Positions 52,444 through 61,974 of a DNA stretch of 64,000 bases are shown here, in pieces (the first letter of the stretch is position 1; the number at the start of each line of letters is the position of its first letter). Both the position numbers and the translations under genes were made by a program. The notes below the pieces were generated by a model that saw only the letters and a program-made list of their open reading frames with translations, was not told where the DNA came from and searched no databases. Source of the DNA: Affinibrenneria salicis (GTDB lineage Bacteria > Pseudomonadota > Gammaproteobacteria > Enterobacterales > Enterobacteriaceae); contig NZ_VYKJ01000019.1 in assembly GCF_008710095.1 (NCBI RefSeq), forward strand, positions 11,400 through 75,399. Reading direction: 5' to 3'.

Positions 52444-52544
52444 CGGTCCGTCGTCTGCCGAACGGGTTTATTCGCAGGCCGGAGTCGAACGCCAGGCGTA
52501 TTTCTTCCCGCCCGGGGCAGCGCATCGTCCGGCGGTCAGGCTCA

Positions 52545-52838
<294 letters not shown>

Positions 52839-53043
52839 CTAAGCAGGGCGAAAGTATACCCTGATGTGCCGGGCAGAGCACCCCTGACCTGTCGCTGTCC
52901 GATCCGGCTAATCGATTTGCCGCCGCGCAGGCGGCCGACGTCGGGCTGACGTTTAATTTGTTGGGACTGTCATGCGGCGGTTAAATCGTATAGATTAGCA
53001 TGCTGGCTTTGGTAAAAGTCTTAGTGAATTATCCGGCCTCAGG

Positions 53044-53070
53044 TAAAGTTTATCCTGCTTCGGTCGATAA
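53044..53070 (+). promoter_or_regulatory. Flagellar sigma-28 (FliA) promoter of pdeH
   Basis: TAAAGTTT (53044-53051), an 11-base spacer, then GTCGATAA (53063-53070). The consensus is TAAAGTTT, N11, GCCGATAA, so 15 of 16 positions agree. It points to the EAL gene whose start is about 190 bases downstream. The 436-base gap between yfhL and pdeH holds this promoter and a dispersed repeat. Confidence 0.88.
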
Positions 53071-53073
53071 CGG

Positions 53074-53197
53074 TGTATACCCTCATCTTTCAGGTTGCAG
53101 GTGGGTTGGCTTTGCTTGCTCGCCCGGTTGCTTTGTGCGTTAAGCGGCCGGCTGCGGCGTGCGCTTGCCGTATTTCTGCACCCTGAATTTATTGGGA
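53074..53197. repeat. Dispersed palindromic repeat, copy B
   Basis: About 120 bases resembling copy A at 21639: CTCATCTTTCAGGTTGCAG and GGTTGGCTTTGCTTGCTC align with it, and the right end CTGAATTTATTGGG matches the other arm. The middle has diverged. It lies wholly between the sigma-28 promoter and the pdeH start, so it would form a structured 5' leader on the mRNA. Confidence 0.6.
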
Positions 53198-53259
53198 ATA
53201 TATCCATACCCTATCGTTTATAACGCTGTGGCCCGGTAGTTTTTTGGCGGAGTTTATTT

Positions 53260-54048
53260 ATGCACAAAGGCAATCTCGATCAGTTTGGACTTCATGCGTC
53301 TGGTTACGGCATGGTGGAGCCTTCTGATGAAGATTACTGGCAACGCTGCCAGCGAAAGTATACCTTTCAGCCTATTTACCGTACATCGGGCCAGTTGATC
53401 GCCATCGAGCTGTTGACCGCGGTGTTTTCGCCCGCCGCGCCGCAGACCATGTTGTCGCCGGAAAAGTACTTCGCCAGCATTGAAGTGGAGAAGCGTCTGC
53501 AAATCATTATTGAACAGCTGGAGCTGCTGGCGCAGTGGCACGAGCGTTTTTCGCGCGATGAACTGGTGGCCTCGGTAAATATTGACGGCATCACGCTGGT
53601 GGCGCTGCAGGAAAGCCTGCGGGCGAAGAATCTGATCGCAACCATGCCGTGGCTGCGGTTCGAGCTGGTTGAGAACCAAAAAGGCGCGCCGCCGGATACG
53701 CTGATTATGTTGCCGGAAGCTGAAAATTTATGGCTGGATGATTTTGGCTGCGGTATCGCAAACTTTTCATCGCTGATCGTGGCGCGCTATGATTGTATAA
53801 AAGTGGCCAGGGAACTGTTTATTCTTTTATTGCAGAGCGATGAAGGGAAAAGGCTGTTTCCATTACTTATCTCTTTGATTCGACGCTTTTGTAATAATGT
53901 CATTATCGAGGGCGTTGAAACCCGGGAAGAGTGGGAAATTGTTAAGAAAACGAAAGCCTCTGCCGCTCAGGGCTATTACTTCGCGCGCCCGCAGTCTTTT
54001 GATAAGTTAGCCGATCTGCCGGCCCGGTTTGAAATTTTACCGGGCTAA
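53260..54048 (+). CDS. pdeH: Cyclic-di-GMP phosphodiesterase PdeH (YhjH)
   Basis: A stand-alone EAL-domain protein of 262 residues that hydrolyses c-di-GMP. It matches E. coli PdeH along its length: the EAL signature is ELL (residues 50-52) exactly as in PdeH, and SVNIDG-like ASVNIDGITLVAL, PWLRFELVE, LWLDDFGCGIANFSSL and IIEGVET hold the metal and catalytic residues. PdeH belongs to the flagellar regulon and keeps c-di-GMP low in swimming cells; the FliA promoter upstream supports the same control here. It is soluble and cytosolic. It is not at this locus in E. coli. Confidence 0.9.
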   Translation: MHKGNLDQFGLHASGYGMVEPSDEDYWQRCQRKYTFQPIYRTSGQLIAIELLTAVFSPAAPQTMLSPEKYFASIEVEKRLQIIIEQLELLAQWHERFSRDELVASVNIDGITLVALQESLRAKNLIATMPWLRFELVENQKGAPPDTLIMLPEAENLWLDDFGCGIANFSSLIVARYDCIKVARELFILLLQSDEGKRLFPLLISLIRRFCNNVIIEGVETREEWEIVKKTKASAAQGYYFARPQSFDKLADLPARFEILPG

Positions 54049-55043
54049 TGCAGCCTGACGCCCTCGTCTTAATTTCATTGCTCTCCTGTTTCGTTTCTCT
54101 ATTTTGTCCGCGCTTGCTTTCCCTTAAAATCGCACTTTCTGCCACTTACTGCATATTTTTTCTACCGGCAATCGTTTCACCCGCATTCGTCCCTGGAGCA
54201 TATTTTGTGGCATCGATCGTATGATCTATATGTTAATCCTCATAATTTTATTTTTTAAAGTGATTTCGATTGAAAATATTGATTAATATGAACGTTATAT
54301 CTTTAGGTTGCAGATTATTTAGCGTACTGTTATCGTGACTGCGATTAAATCATATTAACCTGTTGATATTATACCCAATAGATTTTAGTCCGGGGAAAAC
54401 GGTCGACTCAATGAAATCTAATAAGTCACAGGACGTGACCAGTCTGCCGGGCGTCGATTTAAATGCTGCCGGCGGCCGTTTCGGCGCAGGAGCCTTAGCG
54501 CAGGATGGGGTCGGACGAGAGCAATACCTTGAAAAAATGAAGAGAATAGCGGTTTTGGGCGCCCCACGGGCTCAGCCAGCCGGCTTGTCTCCTTGTATGA
54601 TAGCCCTTGATTATCAAAATGGTGGGAAGCATCGGTACAACTGATTTGCTTGCGGTGGGTGATTGGTCAAAATAGCACATGAATCATATGATCTGGCTAT
54701 GCCGGGCGTTATATTAGCCGTTCTTATAAGCCTGGCGATTAATAAAATATAAATCCCTGGAAATATATTACACACAGTGATGTATACCCGATAGATTCCA
54801 GGACGCGGGAAGGCGCAAGCCAGTGTGCCCGAGGTCTGTTGGATATAGGTATATAAGAAAAAGATCTGCAACGCTGTATTGCTTATTTTACTTATAGAGA
54901 GCGAGCTTCCTGCTTCATTCCGTCTGCTCCTCGGACAATTTCTGACGCTAAAAACCATAACAGGATGTGTTAGCGCCAGTTTTTTATTAGTGAATGGGTG
55001 ACCTCTGCGTTCAGAACTCCTCGGATTAAAAGGGAGTATTATT
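54049..55043. other. AT-rich 1-kb region between pdeH and the diguanylate cyclase
   Basis: No gene is supported in this stretch. A 93-codon open frame at 54363-54644 lacks a ribosome site and recognisable content; a 146-codon frame on the minus strand (54614-55054) has an unnatural composition. The DNA is clearly richer in A and T than its surroundings. It contains a truncated copy of the dispersed repeat at 54781 and weak fragments near 54300-54390, which suggests a decayed or recently rearranged region. The promoter of the cyclase should be near its right end. Confidence 0.5.
54781..54838. repeat. Dispersed palindromic repeat, partial copy C
   Basis: TATACCCGATAGATTCC, CGCGGGAAGGCGCAAGC and CAGTG follow the same order as one arm of copy A read in reverse. 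The other arm is missing, so the copy is truncated. Confidence 0.45.
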
Positions 55044-56576
55044 GTGTCTGACATTATAATTATAATACTAGTGTCTTTACTTTTGTTCTCTCACATGAGA
55101 AATAAAAAAATGAGACAGAAGCTAATGGAATGGCAAAAAAGACAAGATCTTTTGGATATGGTCTTTTTTGCCACCGAATATAGCCCTGTTTCAATCGTTA
55201 TTACCGATGAAAAATGCAAAATAATTTATGTTAATCGCCAGTTCATCACTATGTCCGGCTATTCCGCCGAGGATGTTATCGGTAATCACGCCGGTATATT
55301 GAGTTCGGGGCTTACCAATGAGAACGTTTACAAAAATATGTGGGCTACCCTGAACAAAGGAAATACCTGGAACGGCGAGTTCATAAACCGTAAGAAAAAC
55401 GGTCAGTTATATTGGGAAAAGACCAACATCGCTAAGATTTACAATAAATCGAATAACGAAACGCAGTATGTGGCGATCAAGCGGGACATCACCGAAAGAA
55501 AAGAGCAGGAGCAGTATGACAACTCCTACAATCGGGCGCTGGAACTGCTATCCAGCGGCGCGCCGTTAAAGGACATTCTGGACGCGATCATTTTCAGCAT
55601 TGAGGAAAAGAGTCCCGGCAGCCTGGTGTGTTCGGTTCTGCTGGTGGATAAAGACCAGAAATTCCTGACGCTGGCCTCCGCGCCCAGCCTGCCGGGCTTT
55701 TATAAAAACGCGATCCAAAGCGTTAAAATCGCTAACGGCGTGGCGTCGTTCGGTACGGCCGCCTTTACCGGCAAACGCGTTATTACCGAAGACCTGGCCG
55801 GCCATCCGAACTGGGTGGCTTACAAGGGGCTGGCTCTGTACGCCGGTCTGCGTTCCTGTTGGTCGGAGCCTATTTTCAGCCAGAATGGCGAAGTGCTCGG
55901 CGTGCTGAGTATCTATCACCGCAAGGTTTATTCGCCTGATGAGGATGAAATTTTTTCCATTGAGAAATCGGCCCAACTGATTGCGGTAGCCATTGAGCGT
56001 TATCGGGCGATGGATATGTTGCGCCGCAGCGAGGAGCATTATCGGCAGCTGGCGCATTACGATTCGCTGACCGAACTGGCTAACGGGCTGACCTTTGCGG
56101 AGCAGATGGAGCAGGCGATTCTGCTGACCAGGCAGAGTGGGCGTAAAATTGCGCTGATGTTCCTCGACCTCGATCGCTTTAAGCAAATTAATGATACCTT
56201 CGGTCACGCCGTCGGCGACCTGCTGCTCAAAGAGGCGGCCATCCGCATGCGTGAAGCGGTGCGCGATTCTGATACCGTTTATCGGCGCAGCGGCGATGAG
56301 TTCATTATTCTATTGCAGGGGATTAAGTCGACGGATAATGCGCTGTACGTCGCGGAAAAGATCCATCATGCGATGAACGAGCCGTTCAACATCGAAGGGA
56401 AAATGCTGGATATCTCCTGCAGTATCGGGATCGCGCTTTATCCTGAGCACGGCACCGATTCTCTGACGCTGGCTATCAATGCGGATTCGGCTATGTATCA
56501 GGCGAAAGCGATGGGGGGCAGTCAGACGCAAATCTACCACGGCCCCAGCGTGTCTTCGCCGCAGGCGCCGCAGTAG
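55044..56576 (+). CDS. Membrane-anchored PAS-GAF-GGDEF diguanylate cyclase
   Basis: A 510-residue sensor protein. One membrane segment (residues about 4-17, Ile/Leu-rich) anchors it; then come a PAS domain with PAC motif (about 38-150, TERKEQ at its end), a GAF domain (about 165-325) and a GGDEF domain (about 335-500). The active-site motif is SGDEF at 416-420, a variant found in active cyclases, and the inhibitory site RxxD (RDSD, 407-410) stands exactly five residues before it. DLDRFKQINDTFGH is intact. It should therefore make c-di-GMP under product control; the signal sensed by PAS/GAF is unknown. Start GTG 55044 follows AAGGGAG. It converges on the type I secretion operon with only 21 bases between stops. 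Confidence 0.88.
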   Translation: MSDIIIIILVSLLLFSHMRNKKMRQKLMEWQKRQDLLDMVFFATEYSPVSIVITDEKCKIIYVNRQFITMSGYSAEDVIGNHAGILSSGLTNENVYKNMWATLNKGNTWNGEFINRKKNGQLYWEKTNIAKIYNKSNNETQYVAIKRDITERKEQEQYDNSYNRALELLSSGAPLKDILDAIIFSIEEKSPGSLVCSVLLVDKDQKFLTLASAPSLPGFYKNAIQSVKIANGVASFGTAAFTGKRVITEDLAGHPNWVAYKGLALYAGLRSCWSEPIFSQNGEVLGVLSIYHRKVYSPDEDEIFSIEKSAQLIAVAIERYRAMDMLRRSEEHYRQLAHYDSLTELANGLTFAEQMEQAILLTRQSGRKIALMFLDLDRFKQINDTFGHAVGDLLLKEAAIRMREAVRDSDTVYRRSGDEFIILLQGIKSTDNALYVAEKIHHAMNEPFNIEGKMLDISCSIGIALYPEHGTDSLTLAINADSAMYQAKAMGGSQTQIYHGPSVSSPQAPQ

Positions 56577-56597
56577 CTTGCCCGGCTCGCGTTGCCG

Positions 56598-57959
56598 TTA
56601 GCGCTCTCTTAACGCTTCGGCGCGCGCGCGGATGATGGGCTTGAGCAGATAATTGAGAATGGTTTTCTTGCCGGTAATAATATCTACCGACGCCACCATC
56701 CCCGGAATGATCAGCAGCGGCTTCTCTTCCGGACCGAGGTGGTTTTTGTCGGTTCGCAGCCGAATGATGTAATAGCTGTGCCCTTCCTTGTCGGTTATCG
56801 TATCCGGGCTAATTTGCTCCAGTTTGCCCTTTAGGCCGCCGTAAATGGTGTAATCGTAAGCGGTAAATTTGATCATGGCTTCCTGGCCGGGATGCAAAAA
56901 GGCGATATCCTGCGGGCGTATTCTGGCTTCGACCAGCAGCGTATCGTCGAGCGGTACGATTTCCACCAGATCGCTGCCCGGCTGGATCACGCCGCCGATG
57001 GTGTTAACCAGAATCTGTTGCACTATGCCGCGCACCGGCGAGGTCACCAGAGTGCGGTTTACCCTATCTTCCAGCGCTTTGCCGGTGGCTTCTATTTTAC
57101 TCAGGTTGGTGCGCGCCTCGTTTAGCTGCGACAGCGCATCGCTTTGGTAGCGTCCGCGGCTTTCCTCGATCTTATTCTCAATCTCTTTAATCGCGGAAGC
57201 CGCGCGCGGAATGGATAGCGTGACCGACTCCAGCTGGCCTTTGGTTTCGATTTCCGACCGGCGCAAACGCAGAACTTCGACTTTGGAAATCGCGCCTGCG
57301 GCAATCAACGGCTCAGACATCCTGATTTCCTGCTGCAGCAAGCCTAGGCTGTTGCGGTATTGTTCCCGTTTCGACTCAAAATCACGCAGTTCCTGTTTTT
57401 TCTGGACCAGCTGTTCTTCCAGGCCGGATATTTCGTTATGAAACTGACGGCGCCGGCTGTTGTACAGCTCCTGCTCCCCGTTGGCGACGCCCGGCGCCAG
57501 CCGTTTGATCTCTTCGGGCAGCGCCAGTTCCCGGTTTTCCAGTTCCGCGTTCAGGCGTTCAATACGCGACAGCAGCGCCAGGCGGTCGGCTTCGGTTTCG
57601 CCGACATTGGAAGCGAAACGCGTATCGTCAAGACGCAGAAGCGGCGCGCCGGCCGGCACGATTTGTCCTTCGTGAACAAACAGCTCGGTGACAATACCGC
57701 CTTCCAGGTTTTGTATTTTTTGCAGCCGGGAGGAGGGGATGGCTTTGCCGTCGCCGCGCGTCACTTCATCAATGCTGGCGAAAGCGGCCCAGATAAAAGC
57801 GAACAGGAAGAAAGCCAGAATCACCCACAGGGTAATACGAATCACACGCGGGGAATCATCGATCAGGGCGCGACTGACTTCATGCGTCGTCGACACATTC
57901 TCTTCGTCACGGGCGGAGAAATAGGCTCGAATCCGTTTAATTTTTTCAGCGAGACGCAT
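56598..57959 (-). CDS. Type I secretion membrane fusion protein, LapC/HlyD family
   Basis: A 453-residue periplasmic adaptor that links the ABC transporter to the outer-membrane channel. It has a short cytoplasmic tail, one membrane helix (about residues 38-60, ITLWVILAFFLFAFIWAAF), split lipoyl/barrel domains (QNLEGGIVTELFVHEGQIV and TSPVRGIVQQI) and a long coiled coil in between. The IPGMVASVDIITGKKTILNYL tail is typical of the HlyD secretion family used for LapA/BapA adhesins. It overlaps the ABC gene by 14 bases. Confidence 0.93.
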   Translation of the reverse strand: MRLAEKIKRIRAYFSARDEENVSTTHEVSRALIDDSPRVIRITLWVILAFFLFAFIWAAFASIDEVTRGDGKAIPSSRLQKIQNLEGGIVTELFVHEGQIVPAGAPLLRLDDTRFASNVGETEADRLALLSRIERLNAELENRELALPEEIKRLAPGVANGEQELYNSRRRQFHNEISGLEEQLVQKKQELRDFESKREQYRNSLGLLQQEIRMSEPLIAAGAISKVEVLRLRRSEIETKGQLESVTLSIPRAASAIKEIENKIEESRGRYQSDALSQLNEARTNLSKIEATGKALEDRVNRTLVTSPVRGIVQQILVNTIGGVIQPGSDLVEIVPLDDTLLVEARIRPQDIAFLHPGQEAMIKFTAYDYTIYGGLKGKLEQISPDTITDKEGHSYYIIRLRTDKNHLGPEEKPLLIIPGMVASVDIITGKKTILNYLLKPIIRARAEALRER

Positions 57960-60135
57960 TGATCTGCCCCTTCTTTAACGCATCCATCACGATGGCTTTA
58001 GGGCCATCGGCAATAATTCGTCCTTTGTCCACAATAATCAGCCGCTCGACCAGCGCCAGCATAGATGCGCGGTGTGTCACCAACAGCAGGGTCTTGTTGG
58101 CGATTACCGGCTGCAGAGTTTTGCGAATCCGATCCTCGCTGGTGTTATCCATCGAGCTGGTGGGTTCATCGAGCAGCAGGATCGGCGGATCCAGCAATAG
58201 CGCCCTGGCAAGGGCGACCGCCTGACGCTGACCGCCGGACAGCTGCAGCCCGCGTTCGCCGACCTGCATGTTAAAACCTTCCGGGTGGATGCGGGCAAAC
58301 TCGTTAACGCCGGCGATTTCCGCCGCGCGCAGCATCGCTTCGTCTTCGACGTAGCGTGCGCCGGACACCAGGTTGTCGCGCAGCGAGCCGCTAAACAGCT
58401 GGATATCCTGCGGGACATAGCCGATGTTATGCCGCAGATCGCTGACGTCCAGCTGGCGCGCGTCAACGCCGTCGATCAAAAGGTTGCCGCCCGAAGGTTG
58501 ATACAGATTTACGATCAATTTGCTCAGGGTGCTTTTGCCCGATCCGCTGCGACCGATAATGCCGACGCGTTCTCCAGGCTCGATAACGAGATTGATCGCG
58601 TGCAGGGACTGCGTCGCCTGATCGGGGTAGTTGAAGTTGACGTCGCGAAACTCGATCGCGCCGCGCAGACTTTCCCGTTTTAGCGGCTGCTCATTTTCAC
58701 GCCGCTCCTGCGGCAGCGTCATCATCTCTTCGGTGGTCTTCATCGTCAGCCGCGCCTGCTGGTAACGCGTCACCAGCCCCGATAGTTGCCCCATCGGCAT
58801 CAGCGCCCGGCCGTTGAGCATATAGCAGGCGATCAGCCCGCCCATACTCAGCTTGCCGTCGACAATCATGTATACCCCGGCGACGATCATGGCGACGCTG
58901 GCGAACTGCTGGAACCAGGTGGTCAGGTTGACAGCGAGATAGGAAAGGGATTTGGCGCGCATTTCCAGCCGGCTAAGGCTGCCGAGCGTTTGCTCCCACT
59001 GATATTGACGCTCGCTTTCCGCATTATTGACTTTGATCGCGTCCAGCCCGCTCAGTGTCTCAATCAACGCCGCCTGACGTTCGCTGGCGAGGCTCATGGT
59101 TTTTTCAATCGTGGCGGACAACGGTTTCTGTATTGCCCAACTGACCAGCAGGGCGAGCGGGAAGGCCAGCAGCGGCACCCAGACCAGCGGTCCGCCGATA
59201 AAACCGATAACCAGCAGCAGCAGCAGCGTAAAAGGGAGATCGATTAGGGTGGTCAGCGTCAGGGACGACAAAAAGTCGCGTAACGCCTGAAATTCATGAA
59301 TATTTTGCGCAAAGCTGCCGACTCTGGCCGGGCGCGCTTTCATCGACATGCCGGTAATACGTTCGAACAGAGTGGCGGATATAATCAGATCGGTCTTTTT
59401 CCCCGCCAGATCCAGGCAAATGCCGCGCAGGGTTTTCAGCGCCAGATCGAACAGGAACGCGCCGGTGATGCCGAGAGCCAGCACCCAGAGGGTGGCCGTC
59501 GCCTGATTCGGCACTACCCGATCGTAAACGTTCATCACGAACAGCGGCGTGCCGAGTGCGATCAGGTTGATCAGCAGGCTGGCGATAATGGCGTCCATAT
59601 ACAGGAAGCGCGACAGTTTTAGCGTGTCCCTGAACCAGGATTTTGTCCGCGGGATCAGCGAAGTCGGTTGTGCGTCGAAAGGATGCTGCGGCTGGGCGAA
59701 GATCGCCATGCCCAGATAGTTTTGCCGCAGAGTCTGGCTGTCCACGACGATCTCGCCGCCCTCGGTCTCGCAGGGCATAATGCGTGCCGAGCCGTCTTCG
59801 TTCCAGCCCAGCAATACGGCGGCGCTGTCATCGCGCAGCAACAGCATGGCCGGCAGCGACATGGCGGAAATCTTATCCAGAGGACGCTTGAGCACCCGGG
59901 CTTTCAGCCCGACTCGCGCGGCAGCGCGCGGCAGGGTATTCAACGATAGCCGCTGGTTCTCCAGCGGCAGGCCGGCGGTCAGCGTAGAGCGACTGGCGGA
60001 CTTACCGTGCAGTGAACACAGAATGAGCAGACAATCGAGCAGGGGGTCGTCATGCCGGCTGCGGGGATCATGCTTGTGCGGATGAGTAAGGGATTCATCT
60101 GGCGTACTGGCGCGTTGTGTGGCTTGCAAATTCAT
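57946..60135 (-). CDS. Type I secretion ABC transporter, LapB/LssB family
   Basis: A 729-residue exporter. The N-terminal 150 residues form a C39-peptidase-like domain; Cys occurs in DPLLDCLLILC, but the usual His-containing motif reads SAAVLLGW, so it is likely a non-cleaving docking domain. A six-helix transmembrane domain (about 165-440) and an ATPase domain follow, with Walker A (GRSGSGKST), signature (LSGGQRQAVALARAL) and Walker B (ILLLDEPTSSMD). It should export the giant adhesin encoded divergently at 61975, whose signal would be at its C-terminus outside the window. Confidence 0.94.
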   Translation of the reverse strand: MNLQATQRASTPDESLTHPHKHDPRSRHDDPLLDCLLILCSLHGKSASRSTLTAGLPLENQRLSLNTLPRAAARVGLKARVLKRPLDKISAMSLPAMLLLRDDSAAVLLGWNEDGSARIMPCETEGGEIVVDSQTLRQNYLGMAIFAQPQHPFDAQPTSLIPRTKSWFRDTLKLSRFLYMDAIIASLLINLIALGTPLFVMNVYDRVVPNQATATLWVLALGITGAFLFDLALKTLRGICLDLAGKKTDLIISATLFERITGMSMKARPARVGSFAQNIHEFQALRDFLSSLTLTTLIDLPFTLLLLLVIGFIGGPLVWVPLLAFPLALLVSWAIQKPLSATIEKTMSLASERQAALIETLSGLDAIKVNNAESERQYQWEQTLGSLSRLEMRAKSLSYLAVNLTTWFQQFASVAMIVAGVYMIVDGKLSMGGLIACYMLNGRALMPMGQLSGLVTRYQQARLTMKTTEEMMTLPQERRENEQPLKRESLRGAIEFRDVNFNYPDQATQSLHAINLVIEPGERVGIIGRSGSGKSTLSKLIVNLYQPSGGNLLIDGVDARQLDVSDLRHNIGYVPQDIQLFSGSLRDNLVSGARYVEDEAMLRAAEIAGVNEFARIHPEGFNMQVGERGLQLSGGQRQAVALARALLLDPPILLLDEPTSSMDNTSEDRIRKTLQPVIANKTLLLVTHRASMLALVERLIIVDKGRIIADGPKAIVMDALKKGQINASR

Positions 60136-60191
60136 TTAGCTGAACGTTCCTCGTACAGGCGTGCCCGTCGTGATTAAAAACCGGATAAAAG

Positions 60192-60235
60192 CATTCAGGA
60201 TTATCCCATGTTATGACGGGAAATAATCCTGAATG
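60192..60235 (-). terminator. Hairpin between the TolC-like and ABC genes
   Basis: A perfect 13-bp stem (CATTCAGGATTAT with its complement, extended by CCC/GGG past a two-base bulge) lies just after the tolC-like stop on the minus strand and is followed by CTTTTATCC. It looks like a partial terminator or a processing site inside the operon. Confidence 0.6.
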
Positions 60236-60262
60236 GTATGATTTTTAATTGTTCAGGCCGGG

Positions 60263-61618
60263 TTATTTGAGATCAGGCAGTTCCGCCTGAGGTTTCACCT
60301 GACTTAACGCCTGGCTGGCGGAGGGCGCGGGTACAGACAATACCTTTAGCAGTTCGCCCATTCTGGCGCTAATACGATAACCGGAAAATAACTCGGTATA
60401 GCGCATTTCCACCAGGCGGCGCTGTGCGGTGAAATGCTCGTTTTCGCTGTCCAGCAAATCCAGCAGAGTACGTTCGCCCAGGCTGAATTGTTTTTGATAA
60501 GCCGTGCGCACTTTCATTGTGCGGTTAGCGTATTCTTCGGCCACCGGCACCTGCTGGCGGGCGTTCTGCAGCGCGGACCACGCCAGACGCAGTTCTTCAT
60601 TCAGCATCCGCAGCGTATTGTTGCGCACGTCCTGCGCTTCTTTTACCAGATAAGCGCGGGACTCCTTGTTAGCCTGAGGCGTGCCGCCGTCAAATAGGTT
60701 GTAGCGCATTCTGACCATTGCCTGCCATTCGTTGCTGTGGCCGCGGACGCCGTCCACATTGTCATTCACGCTGCGCGCCAGTTCGACATTAACCTGCGGA
60801 TAGTATGATGATTTAGATGCCTCGTATTGCTGGCGGGCGGCTTCGACATCCGCCTCGGCGGACTTCAATACCGGACTGTTGGTTACCATAATGTGGCGGG
60901 CTTCATCCAGCGTGGCCGGAAGATGGGGCGCCAGGTTCGCAGGTTGCGTAAGGTCTACGGGTTCAGTGCCGGTCACGCTGAAATAGGTGGTTTTCGCATC
61001 TTCGAGATTGGTTTGTTCCGTTAGCATGTTGTTGCGCGCCTGGGCCAGACGAGCTTCGGCCTGTTCCAGGTCGGCAAGGCGGCCGACGCCCTGCTCGCTG
61101 CGCAGGCGGATTTGGTCGTAAATCCGTTCATGGCTGGCCAGATTGGCTTCCGCAAGGCGCAGGAACTCCTGACGCTGCAGTACATCCATGTAGGCCTGAA
61201 TCGCGCTCAGGGCCGTGGTTTCGCTGGTGTTGAGCACGCGGTAAGCCCGTGAGTTGACCGTCGCTTTCTGCCGGCTGACCTCGCTGGACGTGGCGAAGCC
61301 GTCGAACACCATCTGATTCATATTGATGCTTGATTCGCTACGATGTAGGCTATCATGATCAGTACCCGCAGCCCGGGTCGTGGTGTTATCCGTGCCTTCG
61401 CGCCCCGTGCCGGCGCTTAAATTTATTGAAGGAAGATATCCCCCCTTGGCGGCACGCAAGTCTTTTTCAGCCGAATAGCGGCTATTTATCGACGCGCTTA
61501 CTTCCGGGTGGCTATTAAGAGTTTTACCAACTACATCCTGTAAAGTTTCGGCATTTGCTACAGTTGCCGCAAATATAGGTGATAGCAAAAAGGGTAATAG
61601 ATATTTTTTCTGTACCAT
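60263..61618 (-). CDS. TolC/LapE-family outer-membrane channel
   Basis: A 451-residue outer-membrane efflux protein with a Sec signal peptide (cleavage after VANA). Two homologous halves of the OEP family are seen (ETLQDVVGKTLNSHPEV at the start, EARHIMVTNSPVLKSAEADV in the second), with long helical stretches for the periplasmic tunnel. TolC-like proteins trimerise; this one probably serves the dedicated secretion operon, and could hold the adhesin plugged in its pore as LapE is thought to do. It is first in the tolC-ABC-HlyD operon. Confidence 0.93.
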   Translation of the reverse strand: MVQKKYLLPFLLSPIFAATVANAETLQDVVGKTLNSHPEVSASINSRYSAEKDLRAAKGGYLPSINLSAGTGREGTDNTTTRAAGTDHDSLHRSESSINMNQMVFDGFATSSEVSRQKATVNSRAYRVLNTSETTALSAIQAYMDVLQRQEFLRLAEANLASHERIYDQIRLRSEQGVGRLADLEQAEARLAQARNNMLTEQTNLEDAKTTYFSVTGTEPVDLTQPANLAPHLPATLDEARHIMVTNSPVLKSAEADVEAARQQYEASKSSYYPQVNVELARSVNDNVDGVRGHSNEWQAMVRMRYNLFDGGTPQANKESRAYLVKEAQDVRNNTLRMLNEELRLAWSALQNARQQVPVAEEYANRTMKVRTAYQKQFSLGERTLLDLLDSENEHFTAQRRLVEMRYTELFSGYRISARMGELLKVLSVPAPSASQALSQVKPQAELPDLK

Positions 61619-61974
61619 TATTAATCCCGTTATAAAAGTTATTCCCTAATATTATTTAAATAAATGATGCTTTTACTGCTATCCCAACTGTTAAAAAACA
61701 GTAACAACATCCTGGATTTATTAAAATAATGACGAGGGATGCTAATGATCGATTGTTATGCTGATGATGAAACAAAATACTGGTAAGAATGTGCTGGATT
61801 TTTTATTATATTGGTTATTGAGTCAAGTTTCTTATATAAAAGAATACCACTTTTTTGCATATCGTCTGCTTCAGACCGGACAGTGCGCACTTCGGCGCAA
61901 GCATGGAAAGGATTAATCCATTAGTCTTCCAGAAGCTGAGCATAAAAATAATATGAGTATTAGGAGAAGCTATA
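61619..61974. other. Divergent regulatory region between secretion operon and adhesin
   Basis: This 356-base AT-rich gap separates the two divergent transcription units and must carry promoters for both. No consensus box was convincing. GGAG-type purines (TTAGGAGAAG) eight or so bases before 61975 support the adhesin start. Confidence 0.5.

Noticed and set aside
53260..54048. EAL protein first judged degenerate because the motif reads ELL
   Set aside because: E. coli PdeH has the same ELL variant and is active; the other catalytic motifs are intact.
54363..55054. Two open frames (54363-54644 plus strand, 54614-55054 minus strand)
   Set aside because: No ribosome sites, no recognisable domains, AT-rich non-coding context and overlap with a repeat fragment and the cyclase leader.
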